Positions 45,532-57,669 of a stretch of 64,000 nucleotides of DNA are shown one piece after another. Each line of letters begins with the position of its first letter. Within the stretch, counting starts at the first letter, position 1. The position numbers and the translations under genes are program-made. The notes under the pieces are model-generated. The model ran no database searches. It saw only the letters and a list, made by a program, of their open reading frames with translations, and was not told the DNA's origin. The stretch is from Gordionus sp. m RMFG-2023. Its lineage: Eukaryota > Nematomorpha > Gordioida > Chordodea > Parachordodidae. The DNA lies in contig NC_088775.1 in assembly GCF_954871325.1 (NCBI RefSeq), positions 27,877,561 through 27,941,560 of the forward strand, in the 5' to 3' direction.

Positions 45532-47379
45532 GAGTGTTAAAAATCAACTAACAATAAAAGGGGATAAATATAATAAAGTTTTATTTTAATTTAATACATA
45601 TGAAATTAAATGTGGACAAGCAATTAATTAACAAGAATAATCGTTTTTAAATTAATAAAAAGAAATTATGTTGTAAATATAAATTTGTAATAAAAAATGG
45701 AAATTATTTTTTGATCTTCTTTGAGAATGTTCAAGTAAAATTTTTGATTAAATTTTATCTAAAATTCTAAATCATTTTTTGTAAAAAGTCTTTTTTATAT
45801 TTGAAAATATTTTACAATTTCTTAAGTAATTCTATTTTGAAATTTTGCACCCATTTATTTCGATAAAAATTTGATACTATAAATTTTTATAAAAACTTCG
45901 ATAAATTAATTAATACATAAAAAATATAATTATAATTTATCAAAATATTCTTTTATTCCACGAATTTGATGATGGTATCTTTTTAGAAATTAAAAGAGTT
46001 AATATTATAATTATTAATACAAATCAATTAAAAGGATTACCTAATTAATCAGATGCCCGCGATAACCCAACTCCAAATAGTTTTGCATGTGATTGTAAAA
46101 GTTAGTAAAATCATAAGGAATAAATCCGTGTATTCCCAATAATTTCATCTTTTGAATTAGGGCGGGGGTTTATTTCTCGATATTTATTTTTCAAGACTCC
46201 AAAAAAATTTTCGATGGGATTTAGCTGAGGTGAATATGGTGGTAGATATTCAATCCTATCTTTATATGCATCGATAAGATGGCTTCTATGGATAGATGCA
46301 TTATCCATTAAAATAATTGCATCTGGTGGTAAGACACTGATAAGCTCTGTCATAAAATCACGGAATAACAACCCATTATAAGCAAGCTCCTTCGATTATT
46401 TTATAATGGATTACCCCTCCAATTCCAATTGTACAAAGTATGCTTACATTTTTACCCTTAGAGGATGGAATTTTTATTACTGGACGGACATTTTATGGTG
46501 CCCAGGCGTAGATTGGTACAACGTGCAAGTTTATTCCAGTTCATCTAAGAAATATAATTTTTCTATTGGGGTATTTAAGATCTTTACACAATAGATTTGA
46601 CGAATATTGATTGTCCCAGGAGTATTTCTTCTATCAGGCTCCTGCCAGCTCATTTTTTCGACCAACCTATATTTTTTATAGATTTGCTAATTGTTGTTTT
46701 CGTTCTTGGACTACCAGGAGGTAAATTTTCTATTATCTGCTGGATAATAAGAGTATTATTATCCATCAATAAATGTATGATGAGTCTTTCAATTATGGAA
46801 GTATCTTTTTTTTTACTTCCTCTTTTTTGAATATTATATTCTTTTAAAGGTTCTCCATTTATATATGGGAATGTGTCCCGTCTAAATTTATGAACTGATG
46901 CTGTAGACATTTCGACGTATTTTGCAATGTCTTTAATTTTCATCTGTTCTCTTTCTGGCATTGATATCATTTTAGTAACTATATCTATTTTTCTTTATTC
47001 CAATATTTGTGTATTCTTTTTGGTCTTTGAATTCTCGACGAAGATTGGGAGTTTTCATTTAAATTGGAAAAATTAATATTACTATTGGATAATAAAGATT
47101 CTATATTAAACATTTTTTTTAAATTATTTTATAAGAAAAATTTAAAAAATTAATAAATATTTTTTTACTTATTTAAGAAAAATTAATAAATATTTTTTTT
47201 TTTATTTAAGAAAAAATTAATAAATGTCTAACACATTTTTTTATTTTTAATTAAATTTCCAACACAATGATTAATCTTGTTAATTAATTAATTGTCCATA
47301 TTTAATTTCAATATTATTAAATTAAAATAAAACTTTATTATATTTATCCCCTTTTATTGTTAGTTGATTTTTAACACTC
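45532..47379 (-). mobile_element. Tc1/IS630-like DNA transposon
   Basis: Inverted ends of about 110 bp: GAGTGTTAAAAATCAACTAA at 45532 and its complement ending at 47379, with the words AATAAAAGGGGATAAATATA and TTTTATTTTAATTTAATA matched on both sides. The 1848-bp interior holds a minus-strand transposase. No TA duplication is visible at the junctions (left ...TTTAAC, right CTTTCA), which is unusual for this superfamily. It is inserted into a hAT element whose coding remnants lie on both sides. Confidence 0.85.
46111..46970 (-). pseudogene. Tc1/IS630-like transposase (DDE), broken
   Basis: Minus strand. The N-terminal helix-turn-helix frame (46970-46650) reads KIKDIAKYVEMSTASVHKFR, then KKDTSIIERLIIHLLMDN and PRTKTTISKSIKNIGWSKK. 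The catalytic domain continues in other frames: IIFLDELE (first Asp, about 46545), AWAP-NVRPVIKIPSSKGKN, CTIGIGGVIHYKIIEG, then an open frame 46371-46111 with AIILMDNASIHRS (second Asp), LPPYSPQLNPIENFFGVLKN (catalytic Glu). The second Asp and the Glu are separated by 30 residues by my count, shorter than the usual 34-39 of Tc1/mariner. At least two frame breaks and one in-frame stop. It would cut and paste its own element if repaired, but is not functional as read. Confidence 0.85.
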
Positions 47380-48223
47380 CTTTCACTGTAAAATCTTGCT
47401 TCTGAATTCGTTTTTGCATCGAAAAAATCTTTTATATATATCTAATGCAAGGCACCTATTGTAGTAGATATTAGCACATCTTTTTCATTAAACGACCAAA
47501 AAAAGTGCTTTCTCGCATGTCCATTTTCTTGTTTCTCCAAATTTTAAACCTTTTTAATTTTTTTGAACCAATAAGCGGGTTATTCACATTATTTATTAAA
47601 AAATCAAGCCTATTTAGTAGTCCAAATAGATTTTTCGCCTCGATATTACCATATGTGTGCAAACACATAAGTTAAGAATGTTGCTATAGCACCAAATATA
47701 TATACTCTCTGGCACTTTTTGCTTAACTTGTTGCAAGCTAACAAATTCACTCATGTTAGCTGTACCTTCAAAATATTCTCCAATTATATTATTTAATTGT
47801 AGCCCTTGTTTAGAGAAACAAGAAATTAATACATCAAAAAGTCCTTTACCTGATGAATTAGTCACTTTAACTAATGCAAAAAGGTTTTTTGTAATTTCTC
47901 CATTATAAATGTACCGCAAACAAATTGTAGCTCGATCATATATGTTTACATCCTGAGTGAGGTCTTCTGTATGCTGAATCTTTTATTTCCTAATTGTTCC
48001 TTAATTCCTATATATAAACCATAATTCTACCAGATAATCGAATTAATAGTTAATAATTATTTAAATTTCTAATATTTAAAAAAAAATTTGTATTAAAACA
48101 TATTAAATTTTATGCTAATTTAATTAAAAAAAAATATTTTTCCTTACTAAGGAGAGGCCCCCAAATATGTAAAAGGCCCCGTGAAAAATTTTTCCACTAG
48201 GCTTACTTGCCAGTCCGCCCCTG

Positions 48224-48699
48224 GTCATGATGGCTCCTGGCGTGAGTGTGAATAAATTTTATATTAGACGTGATAATTATTTTCCAAAATTTTTGCTGGG
48301 CTGATTGGGGGATGAACATAAATTTCCTGTGAACCATGGAAATTTAAATTTTTAAAATTGGTTTTAATTTTATAATTAAAAATTCTAATATATATTTTCT
48401 AATTTAATTTAATTTAATTCATTTCATTTTGAAAAGGGTTTAATTTTTGAAAACAAATAAAAATTACATATTTTATAAACAACATTTTTTGTCATAAAAT
48501 TATTGAAAAATAATTTCGTCTCTCTCAACTAGCATTCAGCATTCGAAATTTGATTACAAATTTAATTTAAACATGTATATATTTATTTATATTTACTATA
48601 TTCTAATCATTTGCACTCAAGTTATAATTAGTCAAAATTTAAATAAAAATTATATATTTTAATAGATTTTTGTTTACTTTTCAAATATTGATCTACAAA
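48224..48699. other. AT-rich gap
   Basis: No feature recognised between the hAT end and the next hAT relic. Confidence 0.4.
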
Positions 48700-49660
48700 T
48701 CTAAAAGTTAAGATCATTATGCAATTGCCTTATACATGCTTTAAAATATAACGAATATAAGTGCAAAAGATGATGATACTATACCATGTTCATACCATAT
48801 ATTAAATAATAGAACTCATTATATTTTTGATAAGTACCTGAATTAGCTTAAGTATAAATGGAATAAAAAGATAGTGCAACATTTTAAATCTGTAGAAAAC
48901 AATAGGCTAATTATTCCATTAAGCAATATGATTTAAGAAACGGAACGCTGTATATATTATGATATAAAGTTTCTTAAAATCATACGATGAAATAAAAGTT
49001 TACCTGCATAACAAACAAGAATTAAATAAATTAGTGAAACTTGATTTAAATATTATGCCAGTTAGATAATTTTTATCAATATTCGCAATGCTTAGATAAT
49101 CTGAGAGTGATTCTCATCCCACTATAAATGTACTTTTTTAATGGAAACTAAAATTAAGGAAATTTTATCGATCTTCAGAAGGTGATACAGAATCAAAACC
49201 TTAAATAGGACAATATCTCATTTAAGGAAAAATTAATTATGAAGGTAGACTTAATTCAAAATCAAAATTTTAAAAGTCTCACAGACGATGAAAAAACAGA
49301 TATATATAAAACAACTTTAAAAACGCGATATAATTTAAAATTCTACGATATGCATAAGAAAATGTAAATATCATTTTTAACTTTTCTAATTTATGCAAAA
49401 AAACGCATAAATTTATAGATTATTTTAATTTTGATGAGGCGACCACATCTACTTATGAAAATAGGAGGATGAACTAAAAAGATTCATTACTCACAAGGCA
49501 AATATTAATAAAAATATTTTGAAGCTTTGGCAGGAAAATTCATTTCCTTTTTTGAGAGAATTTGCTTGTAAAACTTTATCAGTCCAGGTTCAGCTTCCAG
49601 TAAAGATTATTTTTTCCATAGACAATCGCTAATTAGAGGAAAGGCAAATAATTAAAATAT
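48700..49660 (+). mobile_element. Decayed hAT transposase remnant
   Basis: A plus-strand segment at about 49500-49640 reads NILKLWQENSFPFLREFACK then TLSVQVQLP and IIFSIDNR, which fits the hAT dimerisation domain (WW...FP-L...A...L-S-Q...SERIFS) with key residues changed. Upstream frames to about 48700 show scattered short open pieces. No ends found. Old. Confidence 0.5.
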
Positions 49661-50469
49661 AAAAATATGCACACTTTTATATTTATAAATAGTAATTATT
49701 TTGTTTGTTATTATGGAATTATAGAAATAAAAAACTCTGATAGAATAAATTCAAAAAAGAATAAAAGTAGCAATAAAGTTTTGAGAAAAATTATATTTTA
49801 TTTGCATTTCTTTTGCCTATTTATATTGTCCTCAAAATTGAAAATAAAATTATCAAAAAAAGTAAAATTGTCTACCACTATAAATTTGAGGTGGTTATAT
49901 ATCTTAAAATTATAATTGGTTCAAAATTTAAACAAATAATAACACCAAATATTGTTCTATGGAGATTTTTTAGATTCTAAATTATTAATTTTCCTATGCT
50001 TACATTAATTACTTTTGTAGCATCATTGATTTCACTCAATATTATGATTGCTCTATTTAATTCTTAATCCTCTGTAAATGATGGCTATCCCTATAGATCT
50101 AATCGGATGGACTGAATAAAAAATAGTTCACCCTGTTCTTCAATATGTTTTCTATAAAAGTTATTTTCACTCTAATTCTTAATGGGTTGGATTTGGTCAG
50201 AGAGAGAAGGGGTGTTAAAAATATAAATTTGAAATGTATATCAAAAATAAAACTATAGACTATAATGTTATATATCACTTTAAGAGGTTAGATTTAGGTG
50301 TGTATAGTCAGAAATTATAAAAAATATTTTAAACATAAATATTTAATATGGGCATTAAATAAAAGTAATTAAAAATATTTTAACTATAATGTTAATTAAT
50401 AATATCTTATCGGATTAGAATTTGAAAAAAATTTCTAGGGTCGAATATCTTTATCATTTTAAAATTGAT
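49661..50469. other. AT-rich gap
   Basis: Contains an 82-residue open frame at 49667-49915 of low-complexity, Lys/Ile-rich character without family signature. Nothing supported. Confidence 0.35.
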
Positions 50470-52080
50470 TAAAAGCTAAAGAGTATAAAAACCCCTTTAT
50501 CAGAATTGCTGTCCCCTAACCAATTATGATTTGACGTTAAAAGTGGATACGAAATAGCTAGCTATGTGGCAAGAATTACTTTGAATATCCTTGATTCAGA
50601 GCACGCATTTGTCAAACTTCACATAAAAAATCCCTTTAATACTTAAATCATAATTATTAATCAAAAAATTCTTAGATGTTTACCCAGATTATTTTAACTA
50701 TATCTAGTCAAGCTATTGTACCCCTACCATATTTCAATATGGCAATTAAACTATTCTTTCAGCACAAGGAATAACAAGGGAATATACTTGGTTCGAGCTG
50801 TTAACAACATCATCCAAAATATAAAAACCAATTGTTATCTTGATTTCAATGCTTAATTTGGATCATTTATCGGGTCCTATCAGTGAAATATTTAAAGCTG
50901 TAGATATCATAATTTTAATTTTTCAACAATAAATTTGTCTTTAAATTATAAAAAATGTGAATAATTTTTAACTGCAGATTTTTCTTCCAAAATTATTAAT
51001 ATTTTTAATCGTGTGATCAAAGATAAAATTTTTTTTCGGGTTACCAATAGGAGAATCTTCAGGCATCCAAGCATTTTTGGAACACAATCTGATTAATCTT
51101 TATTCAAAAAAATATTCTCAAGCATTTACCTTTCCATCAGGCATTTTATTTAATTAAAAATTTTTTACGATCCCAAAATATAATTCTGATTCAGATCATC
51201 TGTTGTCTATTTATTTCGATTTATACTTCTAAAATATGAACAAAAATTTATAAATCTCCAAAATAGCTGGTTACAAACCCCTCTCCCAACAAAGTCTGGT
51301 GGACTTGGCTTATGATCACCATTACCCCTAACCTTAGTTTCTTTTATTTTATCATTATTTAAAAAAAAATCGAATAGTCAAGTTAATTAAATCTTTTGAT
51401 GACACCATTTGTAACAAACTTTGTTATGCTGGTCTGCTACATCCTTTGGCATTTATCCACTTCTAATTTACAAAAGATTGGGATGCTGCAATCGTGTCAC
51501 GATACCTTGATTATCTATGATACACAATAGTGTACTAACATTCGTTCATTGATAATGGATAAAACTCACGAATGGTTAGAAGCTTATCCCAGCTTGTTAA
51601 ATAAATATTTTCTGACAAATTAGGAATTAAGATATTCTTTCAAGCTATTTAGACATATTTCTACTATACAATGTAAAAGATCTTGGGTAATGGTTGATTC
51701 TAAAGCAATGCATCCACTCCATTGTCTCGTGAATAGAAAATATGTAAGGCAAGAAAGAATTAATAAAATTATACAAAATTTATTATTCAAAGCAAATGTT
51801 CATTCACAACATCATGGAATACTTATGTATTAATAACTCGCGGCCTGATGGGAATACATTAAACTCCTGGAATATAGGGAAACGCATGTATAGACATTTC
51901 GCTCCATCAAATAATAATTACGATCCATTAGGTATATATAGCGGAAAAAAGTTTCCAAAAATATTTTTATCCAGCCGACAACAATATACATATTGTGGTT
52001 TCAACAAAGTGCTCATTAGACAAAGAGTCATAAATCATTATCAAGGGCCCTTCTGATCATATAAAAAATCAGCTTCGAAA
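50470..52080 (+). mobile_element. Decayed relative of the R2-like retrotransposon, 3' half
   Basis: Pieces align by eye with the polymerase at 7763: a GYEIASYVARITLNI-like region (about 50553-50595), the thumb region with LPIGESSGIQAFLEHNLINL (about 51035-51090), AGYKPLSQQSLVDLAYDHH (SWLQASLPCKLGGIGLRS position), and the endonuclease words NNSRPDGNTLNSWNIGKRM (RPDG at about 51840) and GFNKVLIRQRVINHYQGPF. Frame is broken many times. It is the most diverged long copy in the window. Confidence 0.7.
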
Positions 52081-52230
52081 TATTACGTGAGATTAGGTTT
52101 AACCATAAAATTATGCAAGCATTCATAAACTTATACAAAATCAGAATTATATAAAATGGTTGTATGCAAAATAATATAAAAATTAATTCATGAAATAAAA
52201 TAAGTGTTATCTTTGTTTGTTTATTTGATA

Positions 52231-52575
52231 CAATATGTTTTATGTTTTTTCCGGCAATGTGTTATTTTTACAACTTTAAATTATTTTTTAAGCACGTTTC
52301 TTTAAATTTAAAAATTGGATACCGGAAATATATTCTATCATGTTTGGAATACCTATCTTGTGAATTGTAGATAATTTTGTTGTTAATTTTTGAGTCATTT
52401 ATAATTTATATAAAAAAAATATAAAAATGTAATATAAATTATATTAAGTTTAAAAGTTGATGGAAAATTGTCTAAAATTCATAATGTCGGTACTCCAAAC
52501 ATCATGGAATACATTTTCGATAAAAAAAAATGATTTAAAGTTGAAAAATAACACTTTACCGGAAAAAATACATTG
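52231..52575. mobile_element. 345-bp palindromic MITE
   Basis: The two halves are inverted: CAATATG...TTTTTTCCGGCAATGTG at 52231 and its complement ending TACATTG at 52575, with inner words GTGTTATTTTT and ATGTTTGGAATACC matched on both sides. The centre is AT-rich near 52420. No coding capacity. No convincing target duplication. Confidence 0.72.
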
Positions 52576-55312
52576 ATTAACATATACATTAGTACCAAAT
52601 TAATTTACCCGGAATAAAGAAAAAGCTCCAAAAATTAATGTATTTTTAATTTTAAAAAAATTATATCTCATCAAAATTGTATTATTTTAATATACCTTTG
52701 TGACTTTTATTTTTTTTATACATTCCATATATAGTGGACTAATTATTTTTCAAAAGACACCATTTAGATAATTTTTAATTTGTATAAATGTGCTTTGTAT
52801 AATAAAACTATTAAAATTATAATTTTTAAATATAATTGATAGACTATAAATAAAAATAATTAATCTCTCAATTATATCAATTCTTAATGTCAATGTTTAA
52901 TTTAGTTGCACCTATTAAGAAAAATAAAGCTTTTCTGAAATCCTATAAAGTGGAATGATTTCGGACTAAATTCCTAGTAAACAGAGTTGTTAAAATATCT
53001 AGATCCAAAAATTCAATATCTGTATCTAGATACACTTTTATAATAAGATACTATTTTAGAGATATCTATATCTGTTTTTAGTTAATGATATATTTTAATA
53101 TACTGCAATTTAAAGCTTTTTATTTTAAAAATAAAAATATTTGATTGCAAAATTCATTATCTCATATGAACATATAATTTAAATAAATATATTAAATGAA
53201 AAAGTATAAACAAAATATAAAAACTTACATATGGAAAAAATATATAATATTAAATATTTTTTTCCCATTTAAATTCAGTTCAAGATTGTAAAAGATATTT
53301 TTATCCTGTTCGGCCATTAATTATTAAAAACAATACAATTGATACACAAAATTATTTCAAGAAAATATATTTAGAATTTTTTAATCATTAGATATTCTTC
53401 TAACTTTTTATTATCAAATTATAAGTTAAATGTAAAAGATTTTTTTTATAGTTCTGATTAGGAAAAGTTACAATGTTATGTTATAATTTTATTTTATAGA
53501 ATATTAATAGTTGTAAAATAAAGTAAAATTATTAGATAATGACGGCTTCAGGAAATTAGTAATCAATCTATTTTATTTGTTAAAATCACATAATAATGAT
53601 TCAAATCATTCACTAATCTTGAATGATAGTAATTTGATTTGTAACATCGATCAATGTTTAGTATCGTATTATATGATGTTGTGAAGTGTTCTTGTCCTGA
53701 ATTTACATGGTTCTTTAATTTATTAACCTTACTTCCATTAACATATACTTGTTGGCATAATGGATATGAGACAGAGACCTTCATGGGCAGGGTATGTGCC
53801 TAATATTATATTTTCTTGCGGGTCTGGGTTTTCTTGGGTTTAAAAAATTTTTTTAATGGTCTTAGTTCACTGGGTTTAAATTTTTTTTATTTAATTTAGC
53901 TTATTTAAAGATATTTAATTGGACAAATATATCTAATCATTATAATTTCAATAATATTATTTATCACACTATACCTTGGAGAGTGCTAATTTGTTTTTAT
54001 TGTTTGTTTTTTAAATCGCAAATTTAGCATTTTACTTATACTTGACAATAACTATAAACGATTATTTACATTTTGAGAAATCCTATTTTATCATGTTGTA
54101 TATATATTTATATGAAATTGCTTAGATATAATAGATTTGTTAATCATGGTTATTATAAGATAAAAAGATATAATGTGTCCATCTATAGCCTTTACGAGAA
54201 ATCTTTCAGATGCACTAATTTCAATAATTTTATCATCTTTCCTTTCTATATATTATAAATTAAAAATAGCATAAACAGTGTAGTATTAATATTTACTTTT
54301 AGATATAATGGATAAAAATCAAGAAATGCTTTATTTGAAAATAATTCATTAAAGGAAAGTATAGGATAATTTTAATATAATAATAGATAATCGTAATTAA
54401 AAAATTGATTTATTCTGTGCAAAAAATGCCAGGACATCTCTCGACAAATATTGCAGATAGAAGGGGTCGGGAGATCGATAATTCTGGGAGTGACTACCAT
54501 AAAAATTATAGTTGACTTGACATATTCACGAGAAGTAGGATTTTTACATTTATTTTGACAGAAATGCAAATCAAATTGTTAATAAAATTATATTCTTTTT
54601 ATTCAATAAAAATGATAAAACAATTTGAGAATATATTATTTTTAAATAAATTATAGATTAAAATTTTGGTTATCATTCTTATTAATATTATATAATTACT
54701 TTATAGAATATTATATTTCCATTAGTATTATTTCATCAAAGAATATTTAAAATGATTTAAAAGGCTAGGCCAGGCTTGTAAAATTTATTGAAGCTTATTG
54801 CGGGCTTGGCCCGGGTTTGAGAATTTTTTATAACAAATGCAAGACGGGCTAGGTCTGGACTTGCAATTTACTTTTACGATGGCCTGCACCGGGCTTGGTT
54901 ATAAGCCTCTGAATGTGATATATATTTACAAGATTAAGATTATTATCATCATATTATCTAAGATAAATAAGGAAAATTTTAATTAGTTGTATTGGTAGAT
55001 AGATAACTGCTCATTTATTTAATTATTTCACAATAAAAAATTTTTTGCATTAAGAACTTTTATTTATTCAAAAAAATATTATTAAAATATTATTTAGAAA
55101 ACATTGCAGGAGAACAATCTACCTTACTATCATCTTCTGAATTACCACTATTTTTAACCTTGGCAATTGATGGGAATTTTATGGTTAATCCTACGTCATA
55201 TTGTGTTTTATTAATACATTTGCACTCTTGGTGGATGCTTACGTTTTCTGATAGTTATAGAATTGACTTTTTAAATGTTTGGCAAGGTAAATCATTTTTT
55301 TAAACAAATATA
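52576..55312. other. AT-rich stretch with one MITE relic
   Basis: Mostly unassigned. At about 54750-54905 there is a decayed GGCCCGG-family piece (GGGCTTGGCCCGGGTTTGAG). Minus-strand frames at 53784-53563 and 54569-54372 contain a few Cys/His residues but no recognisable domain. Confidence 0.4.
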
Positions 55313-55369
55313 GAATTATTGGTTGTTGCCACTCTCGGGGGATATATTATTTTTTTTATATTTTATTTT

Positions 55370-56165
55370 TTTTTGTTATTTTTTTTTGTTATTTTTTTTT
55401 GTTATTTTTTTTTGTTATTTTTTTTTGTTATTTTTTTTTGTTATTTTTTTTTGTTATTTTTTTTTGTTATTTTTTTTTGTTATTTTTTTTTGTTATTTTT
55501 TTTTGTTATTTTTATTTGTTATTTTTTTTTGTTATTTTTTTTGTTATTTTTTTTATGTTATTTTTTTATGATATTTTTTTATGATATTTTTTTATGATAT
55601 TTTTTTATGATATTTTTTTATGATATTTTTTTATGATATTTTTTTATGATATTTTTTTATGATATTTTTTTTATGATATTTTTTATGATTATGATATTTT
55701 TTTATGATTATGATATTTTTTTATGATTTTGATATTTTTTTATGATTATGATATTTTTTTTTGATAATTTTTTTATGATATTTTTTTATGATATTTTTTT
55801 ATATTTTTTTATGTTATTTTTTTATGATATTATTTTATATTTTTTTATGATATTTTTTTATGATATTTTTTTATGATATTTTTTTATGATATTTTTTTAT
55901 GATATTTTTTTATGATATTTTTTTATGATATTTTTTTATGATATTTTTTTATGATATTTTTTTATGATATTTTTTTATGATATTTTTTTATGATATTTTT
56001 TTATGATATTTTTTTATGATATTTTTTTATGATATTTTTTTATGATATTTTTTTATGATATTTTTTTATGATATTTTTTTATGATATTTTTTTATGATAT
56101 TTTTTTATGATATTTTTTTATGATATTTTTTTATGATATTTTTTTATATTTTTTTATGATATTTT
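55370..56165 (+). repeat. T-rich tandem arrays in the left MULE arm
   Basis: First array (about 55370-55555): a 12-bp unit, TTTTTTTTGTTA, roughly fifteen copies. Second array (about 55556-56165): a 13-bp unit, TTTTTTTATGATA, over forty copies with a few variants. Translating them gives false open frames of Phe/Leu/Tyr repeats. The same 13-bp unit appears once or twice, inverted, at about 58660-58690 near the right arm and once at about 57675. Confidence 0.95.
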
Positions 56166-56330
56166 TGAATCCCGGAAAAAAACCCCTGGAAAAAAAACCC
56201 CGGAAAATAAACCCCCGGAAAATAAACCCCCGGAAAATAAACCCCCCAGAAAATAAACCCCCAGGAAAAAAACCCCCGGAAAATAAACCCCCAGGAAAAA
56301 AAAACCCCCAGGAATTTTTTTTCATTTTTA
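56166..56330 (+). repeat. C-rich 17-bp tandem repeat
   Basis: About nine copies of a unit like CCCCCGGAAAATAAA with variants (CCCCCAGGAAAAAAA). The complement of the same unit occurs at about 57619-57663 (CCTGGGGGTTTTATTTCCTG), so the arrays flank the MULE transposase fragment as inverted repeats. The G-rich strand has regularly spaced runs of 4-5 G. Confidence 0.92.
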
Positions 56331-56617
56331 TAGAATTTAGTTAAGACCTAATAATAAGAGTATATTTTTATTTGGCCTACTCTCCATAAAAAAATGCTTA
56401 AATAAGAAAAACTGATGTTTAAATTGGTACTGGGAAAAAATGCCACAGTAAAATAACTATGTATTGTAAAAAAAATTTTGCTATAGTAAAAATACAATAC
56501 CATCTTTAAATATGATATTAAATAGACTAAATTTGACAAAACTTAGAAATAAGAAATATTTATTTTATTTGTAAATCATGATTATGTATATACAAATTTT
56601 ATAATTTATAATAATAA

Positions 56618-57098
56618 TTATATGGGTTGACATCGAATATTGAAGGAAATCGCTCTTATAAAATCTTGAAGGCTTCGCACCCCATCACGGTATTCTTCGC
56701 AAAGTTTCTTTACCCGAATCTGGTTGTGAGAACTCTGCGATTTTGTTTTCGATGTCCAACTACCTACGCGCCATCTTTCAAGTTTGATTTCGTCGGCAGC
56801 CACCTCGCATTTCATTTTTTTAATGAGTACCCAGATCGATGGGTGTTTATTCCCAACCAGATTAGAAAAACGATGATTCCAACCTTCGCATTGATTATTT
56901 GTTCGTTCTTCATCTGAGAGAGTGCTCTGATTGACGTTCCAGGTTTCTGGAGGCAATCGAGGCTCAATTCGACGTGTTTGGGATTGAGAATTGCTTCTCA
57001 TGACCTCCCTTGATACTCCATTGACATAATTTTTATCGAAATAATCAAGAATGTCCTTACCATTGCTCGGTTTTAATGCAACTGAATTAAATTGTATA
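56618..57098 (-). pseudogene. MULE transposase, C-terminal part
   Basis: Minus strand, open for about 160 residues. It reads DILDYFDKNYVNGV, then RLPPETWNVNQS, RTNNQCEGWNHRFSNLVGNK, HPSIWVLIKKMKCEVAADEI, a very typical C-terminal end of animal MULE transposases (PP-x-x-WN...RTNN-x-x-EGWH-x-x-F...HP-x-x-W-x-x-I). The DDE catalytic part and zinc finger are missing. Further upstream on the same strand (about 57510-57360) a Pro-rich open piece (PFMLPPPLPPPTFMGLVGVG) may be from another exon or gene of the element. Stop at 56618. Confidence 0.82.
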
Positions 57099-57669
57099 TT
57101 GGGTGAATGTATATTTGTTTCTATTATAATAAATTACGAATTTATTTCAATATTCATCTTTTAAATATGCAATGAATTAAGTTTCTATTTCTTTATATAC
57201 TGGCTGCTAACAACCAATCAAGTTATATATAGATGTATTTCTAAAAATTGATTATCTGCTTAAATAAATTTGTATTTTAAAAAAATCTGTTTGGATTGGC
57301 CTATTTATGCAAGCAGTTACTTCTAATAATTTAGAATATATACATAACGTTTTAAGTATCAATAGTAAATATTAATAACCCATCATATTGGGCGGTAAAT
57401 TTGGATGGTGCATTAGTCATAGGAGGCACACCAACTCCAACAAGGCCCATGAAAGTAGGAGGAGGTAGGGGTGGAGGAAGCATGAATGGTCTATCAGCAA
57501 AAAGTTGATGAGGTCATAATATTTTTAACAAATTAATAACTTACAATTGTCTAAACACCAATTCAATATAAATTATTGCTAGAATATACTTAAATATGAG
57601 AGTGTATAAAAATAATCCCAAGGGGTTTTTTTTCCTGGGGGTTTTATTTCCTGGGGTTTTTTTTCCTAT

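Larger units (their letters stand above)
45270..48223 (-). mobile_element. hAT of the DUF4371/ZMYM type, split by a Tc1-like element
   Basis: The right terminus at 48223, read on the minus strand, is CAGGGGCGGACTGGCAAGTA, a common hAT end. Just inside it, on the minus strand, lies VNIYDRATICLRYIYNGEIT, VKVTNSSGKGLFDVLISCF, YFEGTANMSEFVSLQQVKQK and ESIYIWCYSNILNLCVC (47960-47650), the DUF4371-type transposase core (YDGAANMSG...C-x-x-H-x-LNL; the His is Ser here). The frame is then broken. The remainder resumes on the far side of the inserted element (about 45530-45290, pieces such as ILDILTAWNKFSLNSIKSYK). The left terminus is not identified. Confidence 0.7.

Noticed and set aside
29415-48223. 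The two CAGGGGCGGACT termini facing each other, as one 18.8-kb hAT that captured lectin gene B
   Set aside because: Flanking octamers AGTGGCAA and GTCATGAT do not match, and the internal sequence next to 29415 shows no matching hAT gene part. They are more simply ends of two separate elements.
55319-55597. Long open frames rich in Phe/Leu/Tyr in three phases, resembling membrane proteins
   Set aside because: They are translations of the TTTTTTTTGTTA tandem array; all three frames stay open for the same trivial reason.
56120-56344. Lys/Pro-rich open frame and its Gly/Phe-rich antisense partner
   Set aside because: Produced by the 17-bp C-rich tandem repeat, with no start context or family signature.
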